NCBI GenBank assembly: GCA_016720595.1 | Contig: JADKKI010000014.1 | Location: 62,001-126,000 of the forward strand | Direction of reading: 5' to 3' | Length of the DNA: 64,000 nt | Source: Myxococcales bacterium | GTDB taxonomy: Bacteria > Myxococcota_A > Polyangia > Haliangiales > Haliangiaceae | In this document: positions 59,225 through 64,000 of the stretch, piece after piece | Numbering within the stretch: position 1 is the stretch's first letter | Layout of the letters: each line of letters opens with the position of its first letter | The notes under the pieces: generated by a model | Seen by the model: the letters and a program-made list of their open reading frames with translations, nothing else | Databases searched by the model: none | Told to the model about the DNA's origin: nothing | Translations under genes and position numbers: made by a program

Positions 59225-59262
59225 CGTCGCCGACGAGGACCGGCTTACCATTACGCCACGTC
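59225..59262 (-). other. tRNA 5'-half-like sequence
   Basis: On the minus strand 59257-59242 reads GGCGTAATGGTAAGCC, a typical D-arm, within CGTGGCGTAATGGTAAGCC; it matches the D-arm fragment at 45089-45072 in most positions. No T-arm (GTTCGA) or pairing acceptor follows, so this is at best a truncated tRNA. Confidence 0.3.
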
Positions 59263-59293
59263 GCGATTTTCGCGCGGTCAAAAGGGGAGACCG

Positions 59294-59725
59294 ATGGACC
59301 TACTTCTGCCGTTGATGTGTATTGCTGGTGGCATTTTGGCCGCGTCAGGCCTGATCTTGGCCAAGAAGCCGAATGCTGCGGAGCTGATCGGAAAGATTCA
59401 GCCTTATCAGGCCACGATCGGCATCGCGCTGCTCGGTTGGGGCATCTACAACCTGTTCGTCTACATCGGCATCAGCATGATGATGGCGCTGATCAAGCTC
59501 GCCCCGCTGCTCGGCATCGCCGTGCTCGGTATGCTTGGTTCGTCCATCCTGCTGGGCATCCTGTTCGGGATGCCGATGCTCGCGAAGCTGAGCGCCGGTG
59601 GCGCCGCAAAGGGTGAGGAGCTCGGCAAGAAGCTCGCGGGCGTTCAGGTCCTCATCGGCCTGATCGCGATCGGTTGCTCGCTGATCTTCCTGCTCTACCG
59701 GTTCCAGATCCTGAAGCTCGGGTGA
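59294..59725 (+). CDS. Small integral membrane protein
   Basis: 143 residues from ATG 59294, with AAAGGGGAGACC as ribosome site. Four hydrophobic helices (LLLPLMCIAGGILAASGLIL, IGIALLGWGIYNLFVYIGIS, LAPLLGIAVLGMLGSSILLG, VQVLIGLIAIGCSLIFLLYR). The loop between helices three and four is Lys/Gly-rich. I do not recognise a family. Third-position GC is somewhat lower than in neighbouring genes. Function unknown. Confidence 0.78.
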   Translation: MDLLLPLMCIAGGILAASGLILAKKPNAAELIGKIQPYQATIGIALLGWGIYNLFVYIGISMMMALIKLAPLLGIAVLGMLGSSILLGILFGMPMLAKLSAGGAAKGEELGKKLAGVQVLIGLIAIGCSLIFLLYRFQILKLG

Positions 59726-59801
59726 TCCTGGCGAGGCGGTTCTTCCGTCTCCAGATCTCAGCCGCGTGCCACCTGGTACGCGGTTGTTTTCGTTTCGGGG
59801 G

Positions 59802-60788
59802 TCAGCGCGCGCCGTAGTTGTGCGCGCTGGTCTCTTCGTTGCGATCCGTGGCGGGCGGCGGCGCCGGCGAGAGGGCGCTGATCCGTGCCCGCGTCTCGGC
59901 GTCGAGCTCGATCGTGTTCGCCGCCAGCGCCGGGGCCAGCTGCTCGACGTTGCGGCCACCGACGAGGACGCTGGTCACGCCGGGGTGCGAGGCGACCCAC
60001 GCCACCGCGAGCGCGGCGGGGGCCTCACCGTAGTCGCGCGCGAAGGCCGCGAACCTGTCGGCCACCTCGTAGGCCTCAGGGTTCGCGTAGCGGGTGGCGT
60101 ACATCTTGTTGTCGAGCAGGCGGCCACTGCTCGGGGCCTTGCCCACGCCGTACTTGCCGGTGAGCAGGCCGCCGCCGGTGGGGCTGTACGGGATGCAGGC
60201 GACGCCGAGTGACTGCGCCATCGGCAGCAGCTCGATCTCGGCGGTGCGCTTGACCAGGTTGTACATCGGCTGGACCGCGACCAGCGGCGCCCAGCCGGCG
60301 GCCCGCTGGAGCCCGAGCGCGTGCGCGACCTGCCACGCAGCGAAGTTCGAGCACGCCGGATAGAGGATCTTGCCGGCGCGCACCAGATCGTCGACGGCGC
60401 GCAGGGTCTCGCCGAGATCCGCGACGTCATCGAACCGGTGGAGATAGAACAGGTCGATCCGGTCGGTCTGGAGGCGGGCCAGGCTCGCCTCCACGGCGCG
60501 CACCAGGTGGTAGCGCGAGGAGCCGCGATCGTTCGGACCCTTCCCCATCGGGAAGTACGCCTTGGTCGCGAGCACGATCTGATCGCGCTCGCCCTTCATC
60601 AGGCGCCCGAGGATCTGCTCGGAGCGGCCCTCGTTGTAGACGTCCGCGGTGTCGATCAGGTCGACGCCCGCGTCACGCGCAGCGCGCCAGATCGCTCCGG
60701 CCGTCGCCTCGTCGGCATCGCCGCCGAACGACATCGTGCCGAGCGCGACGCGCGAGACCTTGACGCCGGTCCTACCGAGCCAGGGCAT
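59802..60788 (-). CDS. Aldo/keto reductase
   Basis: 328 residues. The catalytic tetrad is visible: Asp and Tyr in DTADVYNEGRSEQ, Lys in VLATKAYFPMGKGPN, His in FYLHRFDD; the NADPH-binding end reads TSVLVGGRNVEQL. It belongs to the soluble AKR family close to the YajO/general stress GSP69-like group, which reduces aldehydes and ketones with NADPH; the substrate cannot be predicted. Ends with an acidic/Pro-rich tail. It is 6 bp from the TerB-like gene on the same strand. Confidence 0.93.
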   Translation of the reverse strand: MPWLGRTGVKVSRVALGTMSFGGDADEATAGAIWRAARDAGVDLIDTADVYNEGRSEQILGRLMKGERDQIVLATKAYFPMGKGPNDRGSSRYHLVRAVEASLARLQTDRIDLFYLHRFDDVADLGETLRAVDDLVRAGKILYPACSNFAAWQVAHALGLQRAAGWAPLVAVQPMYNLVKRTAEIELLPMAQSLGVACIPYSPTGGGLLTGKYGVGKAPSSGRLLDNKMYATRYANPEAYEVADRFAAFARDYGEAPAALAVAWVASHPGVTSVLVGGRNVEQLAPALAANTIELDAETRARISALSPAPPPATDRNEETSAHNYGAR

Positions 60789-60794
60789 GGCAGC

Positions 60795-61361
60795 TCAGCG
60801 CGGGAACGCGCCGTCGATCCGGTTCAGGACCTTCTCTTCGTCGCCCGAGACCTTGCCGAACCCGAGGATGCCACCCGCGGCGGCGGCGACCATCTTGGCG
60901 AACCCGAGGATCTGGTTCTTCAGGAGGCGGTTCTGCTCGTCGTTGAGCTGCACGGTCAGCGTCTTGATGTACGCCTCCCACGCGGTGAACAGATCCTCGC
61001 TCGGCTTCCGGGCGAGCCAGGTCTGCAGGAGCTCGTAGCCATCGGTGCCCTGCTCGAGGCCCTTGCCGTGCGCACCCTGGAGGATCGCGGTGCGCTCGTT
61101 GTCCTGGATCGTGCCGTCGGCCCAGGCCACCGCGATCAGCGGGACCAGGGACAGCGCGGCGATCGTGTTGGACTTGAGGCCGAGCCCGACCAGCTTGTCG
61201 AGGACGGCGTCATCGGTCATGCCCGAGGCCTTGCGCAGATCCTCGCGGGATCGCTGCGCATCGAGCTTGTCCTTCATCGCGGCGAGCTTCTGCGCGTTCT
61301 CCTTCTCGAAGAACTGATCTTCCAGAGCTTTTCCACGTTCTTCGAGGGTGACTTCGGCCAC
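60795..61361 (-). CDS. TerB-like protein
   Basis: 188 residues from GTG 61361, chosen because AAGGAG lies 7 bp upstream; an ATG at 61391 would add 10 residues. The centre (LSLVPLIAVAWADGTIQDNE, RTAILQGAHGKG) matches the TerB/DUF533-type helical fold with its conserved D-G-x-x-x-x-x-E metal-binding-like motif. The last third has a hydrophobic segment (MVAAAAGGILGFGKV). TerB-like proteins are linked to stress and tellurite responses and sit at the cytoplasmic membrane. Probably co-transcribed with the aldo/keto reductase. Confidence 0.78.
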   Translation of the reverse strand: MAEVTLEERGKALEDQFFEKENAQKLAAMKDKLDAQRSREDLRKASGMTDDAVLDKLVGLGLKSNTIAALSLVPLIAVAWADGTIQDNERTAILQGAHGKGLEQGTDGYELLQTWLARKPSEDLFTAWEAYIKTLTVQLNDEQNRLLKNQILGFAKMVAAAAGGILGFGKVSGDEEKVLNRIDGAFPR

Positions 61362-61556
61362 AGCGGTCTCCTTGGTTGAAGGTAGGGGCACAGTACAAAA
61401 ACTACGGCCGGGATTGGAGCATTCAGGTCAGGGATCGCCGATCTGCGTCGGGGCGGTCCCAGGGCCGTGACGGGGAGGAAAACCCTGCACCGGTGAGAGG
61501 GGGAGCCAGTGGTTTCCGCTTGTCGGTGGAGGCCGGGGTTTGGTACCAGAGCAGGC

Positions 61557-62456
61557 GTGCGGCTCCCCGTCCTCGTCGCTCTCCTCGCCACCGGAGCCTG
61601 TGCGCGGGGTGGGGCGATGCTGGATCAGGCGGATGCGGCGCCCGGAACCCCCGGGATCGACGCCTCGGGCACTCCGACCGATGGTCCAGCCGTCGGAGCC
61701 GATGCGGCAATCGATGGCTCGGGCGGCGGTGGCTCGGCGGGCCTGCTGCTGCTCACCGAGGTGGTCCTGGCCCCCTCGACCGGCGAGTTCGTGGAGATCG
61801 CCAATGTCGGCGGCACCGCCGTCGATCTGTCGATGTACTACCTGTCCGACAACGGCAACTACTTCCGGCTCCCGGCTGGCGCGCCCACCCTCGACAGCGG
61901 CGACTTCGTCGTGAAGTTCCCGGCGGGCGCCTCGATCCCCGCCCATGGTGTGATCACGGTGGCGCTCGACACCACCGCGAACTTCACCACCACGTACACC
62001 ACCGCGCCCACGTACTCGATCGCCAGCAACACGATGACGCCGATCGCGGCCAACGGCGTCCCGACCCTGACCAACGGCGGCGAGCTGATCGTGCTGTTCC
62101 GCTGGGACGGGGCGACCGATCTCGTCAAGGACATCGATCTCGTGGTGGCCGGCGCTGCGACCGCGGCCAATGGCCTCGTCGACAAGAGCAGCGTGGCCCA
62201 GGATGGCCCCGACGCCGGGACCACGACCACGACCTACGCCGCCGATGCCCGCACCATGCTCGTCCAGGCGGGCACACCGGCATCCGGGAAGTCCACGAAG
62301 CGCCTCTCGACCGAGGCCGGCCACGAGACCCAGGGTGGTGGGGGGAACGGGATCCTCGGCGACGACGAGACGTCCGAGGATACCGCCGCCACCTGGGACT
62401 CGGCCGGTTTCGGCAATCCGACGCCGGGCACAGTCCCCGCAGCGCTCCAGCCCTGA
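61557..62456 (+). CDS. Lamin-tail-domain lipoprotein
   Basis: 299 residues from GTG 61557, which yields the signal VRLPVLVALLATGACARG; an upstream GTG at 61509 would place the signal too far inside. After a Gly/Asp-rich linker comes a lamin-tail domain (LLLTEVVLAPSTGEFVEIAN, GGTAVDLSMYYLSDNGNYFR, SGDFVVKFPAG, GVITVALDTT), an Ig-like fold used by bacteria on surface proteins and nucleases. The tail KRLSTEAGHETQGGGG and TPGTVPAALQ is the usual end of this domain. No enzyme module is attached. Binding role inferred. Confidence 0.8.
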   Translation: MRLPVLVALLATGACARGGAMLDQADAAPGTPGIDASGTPTDGPAVGADAAIDGSGGGGSAGLLLLTEVVLAPSTGEFVEIANVGGTAVDLSMYYLSDNGNYFRLPAGAPTLDSGDFVVKFPAGASIPAHGVITVALDTTANFTTTYTTAPTYSIASNTMTPIAANGVPTLTNGGELIVLFRWDGATDLVKDIDLVVAGAATAANGLVDKSSVAQDGPDAGTTTTTYAADARTMLVQAGTPASGKSTKRLSTEAGHETQGGGGNGILGDDETSEDTAATWDSAGFGNPTPGTVPAALQP

Positions 62457-62471
62457 GGTAAGGTCGAGCGG

Positions 62472-64000
62472 GTGACGCCACGCCGACGCCGCCAGCAACA
62501 CCGCAAGGGGCTGCGGCTGTGGCTCGTCCCGATGGCGATCCTCGGCGGGATCGCGCTGGTCGGGTTCGCGGCGTTCTACCTGATCGATCACTACCTCACG
62601 GGCGGCGTCCCGCACACCAACTACTCGGACCCGCTCGGCCGCTACGTGCGGTTCGAGCCGTCACTGATCTCCGATGCGCTCTCGGGCCTCGCCGGCATGA
62701 CCGCCGCGGTGCTCGGCATCGTGATCACCGTGGTCTCGCTCCTCGTGCAGCTGACCTCCGATCGGTACACCGGCGTCGCGCGGATGTTCCTCCGCGATCG
62801 GACCAACGTCGCGGTGATGGCGTACTACGTCATCGTCTGCGTCGTCGGCGTGTTCCTCAGCCTCTCGCTGCACTCGGAGTTCGTGCCGCGCGCCACGGTG
62901 TTCGCGATGATGGCCGCCACCTGCTTCGGCATCGTGATCATGCTGCCGTACTTCGCGTACGTGTTCCGGTTCCTCGAGCCGGTCAGCCTGATCTCGCGGA
63001 TCCAGACCGAGGCGGCCGATGATCTGATGGACGCGGCGACCTCGAAGGACCTCGCGGACATCGCGATCGGTCAATCGCCCGCCGTGGTGGCCCTCGAGGA
63101 GATGACCGACATCACCTCGAACTCGATCTCGGGCAAAGACAAGATCATCGCGAGCCGCTCGGTGGATGCGATCAAGGACTTCGTCATCAACTACCTCTCG
63201 ATCAAGGGCCGCGCCGATCCGGCGTGGTTCAAGATCGGCGAGCAGATCCGCGACAACCCGGACTTCGTCGCGATGGATCCCGAATCCCTCCGCGAGCTCG
63301 AGGCGGATCACACCTGGCTCGAGTGGAAGGCGCTGCGCCAGTACCTCGGCATCTACGCCGAGGCCCAGGGCGAGATGCCCGACATCAACTACCTGATCGC
63401 GATCGACACGCGCTACGTCGGCGAGGCCGCCCTCGCGAAGGGCGATCGCGCCGTGGTGGAGCTCGCGTTCCGGTTCATGAACAGCTACCTGCGCGCCGCG
63501 CTCAACGCCCGCGCCGTGCGCACCGCGTACAACGTGATGAACCAGTACCGGCTGCTCGTCGAGAGCATGATCAAGGGCCGCGCGGACGATCTCGCGATCG
63601 CCGGCGTGAAGCACATGATCTACTACGGCCGCACGAGCTACGACATGCAGCTCGGGTTCGTCACCGAGACCGTCGCGTACGACGTGTCCGCGCTGTGCGA
63701 GTTCGCGCACTCGCAGAAGCACGACCACGATCTCGACGACAAGATGCTGGCGATGTTCCTCGAGCTCGATCAGCCGCTGCGCCTCAAGCGCCAGGAATCG
63801 GGCCTCCAGGGCATCCGCAAGGCGCAGATCAAGCTCGCCTGCTACTACCTCGCGAGCGGCGCGGACGAACGGGCGCACAAGATCGCGATGGACATGGCCG
63901 GCGAGGATCGCGATCGGCTGAAGTCGATCCGCGAGCAGCTCGGGCGCGTCGAGTCCAAGGAGTTCTGGGAGATCATCGATCGCGGCCGCAACTTCGAGTA
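62472..64000 (+). CDS. DUF2254-type membrane protein (3' partial)
   Basis: The frame is open from GTG 62472 to the window edge (over 500 codons). N-terminus VTPRRRRQQHRKGLRLWLVP is basic, followed by about four transmembrane helices in the first 170 residues (AILGGIALVGFAAFYLIDHY, SGLAGMTAAVLGIVITVVSL, VAVMAYYVIVCVVGVFLSLS, VFAMMAATCFGIVIMLPYFA) and then a long soluble helical domain (SNSISGKDKIIASRSVDAIK, YVGEAALAKGDRAVVELAFR). The LLVQLTSDRYTG stretch after helix two is typical of DUF2254, a family of predicted inner-membrane proteins of unknown function. The gene is complete at its 5' end only. Confidence 0.82.
   Translation, partial: MTPRRRRQQHRKGLRLWLVPMAILGGIALVGFAAFYLIDHYLTGGVPHTNYSDPLGRYVRFEPSLISDALSGLAGMTAAVLGIVITVVSLLVQLTSDRYTGVARMFLRDRTNVAVMAYYVIVCVVGVFLSLSLHSEFVPRATVFAMMAATCFGIVIMLPYFAYVFRFLEPVSLISRIQTEAADDLMDAATSKDLADIAIGQSPAVVALEEMTDITSNSISGKDKIIASRSVDAIKDFVINYLSIKGRADPAWFKIGEQIRDNPDFVAMDPESLRELEADHTWLEWKALRQYLGIYAEAQGEMPDINYLIAIDTRYVGEAALAKGDRAVVELAFRFMNSYLRAALNARAVRTAYNVMNQYRLLVESMIKGRADDLAIAGVKHMIYYGRTSYDMQLGFVTETVAYDVSALCEFAHSQKHDHDLDDKMLAMFLELDQPLRLKRQESGLQGIRKAQIKLACYYLASGADERAHKIAMDMAGEDRDRLKSIREQLGRVESKEFWEIIDRGRNFE

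Overview
The window looks like a piece of chromosome from a high-GC predatory-type myxobacterium (Myxococcota). No single marker proves the genus. The signs are very GC-rich third codon positions, four Hanks-type Ser/Thr kinases in 40 kb, an FHA-containing sigma-54 activator, a long list of putative lipoproteins, a DUF2330 protein, a carboxypeptidase-regulatory-like surface protein, an amidase with a MYXO-CTERM-like tail, and PEGA, VIT/vWA, VCBS and lamin-tail domains. A Nannocystineae/Kofleriaceae-like origin is my best guess from gene content alone.

Layout. 0-9.2 kb: end of a secreted protein, an atypical kinase, acyl-CoA dehydrogenase, a lipase-like lipoprotein, a membrane kinase, a 58-residue zinc-ribbon protein, a deoxynucleoside kinase, and an HTTM membrane protein with its partner. 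9.2-15.0 kb: a housekeeping block (enolase, SnoaL-like lipoprotein, homoserine dehydrogenase, thioesterase, lipoprotein, class II fructose-bisphosphatase). All but one small gene carry several single-base frameshifts, and copies of a 32-bp repeat border the block. 15.3-19.9 kb: cassette A, with a small Arg-rich protein, a 451-residue cargo-like protein, a lipoprotein and an AAA+ ATPase of the type found in extracellular contractile injection systems. 19.9-25.9 kb: PEGA kinase, amidase, VCBS lipoprotein, TPR protein. 26.2-30.2 kb: two tandem Cys-rich lipoprotein copies and a beta-helix lipoprotein, again frameshifted. 30.4-44.6 kb: sigma-54 activator, aconitase, RNase D, TPR kinase, TlpA-like thioredoxin, an outer-membrane-like gene with an in-frame stop, DUF2330 protein, carboxypeptidase-regulatory-like protein. 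44.6-45.2 kb: a noncoding stretch with strong hairpins and broken tRNA-like pieces. 45.2-51.4 kb: cassette B on the minus strand, with a cargo-like protein, two tandem FGE/SUMF1-like lipoproteins, a second ATPase of the same type and a DUF7873-like protein. 51.5-64 kb: VIT/vWA lipoprotein, small proteins, a TetR-Ntn-hydrolase operon with a double operator, a membrane protein, aldo/keto reductase, TerB-like protein, lamin-tail lipoprotein, and a DUF2254 membrane protein running off the end.

The most interesting signal is the pair of paralogous cassettes A and B. Each joins an injection-system-type ATPase to a large protein with a hydrophobic middle segment and to lipoproteins, but neither has sheath, tube or baseplate genes in the window. 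The second point to settle is whether the two frameshift-rich blocks are real decay or local sequence error. The indels are single-base, mostly in homopolymers, and they hit essential genes, which favours error.
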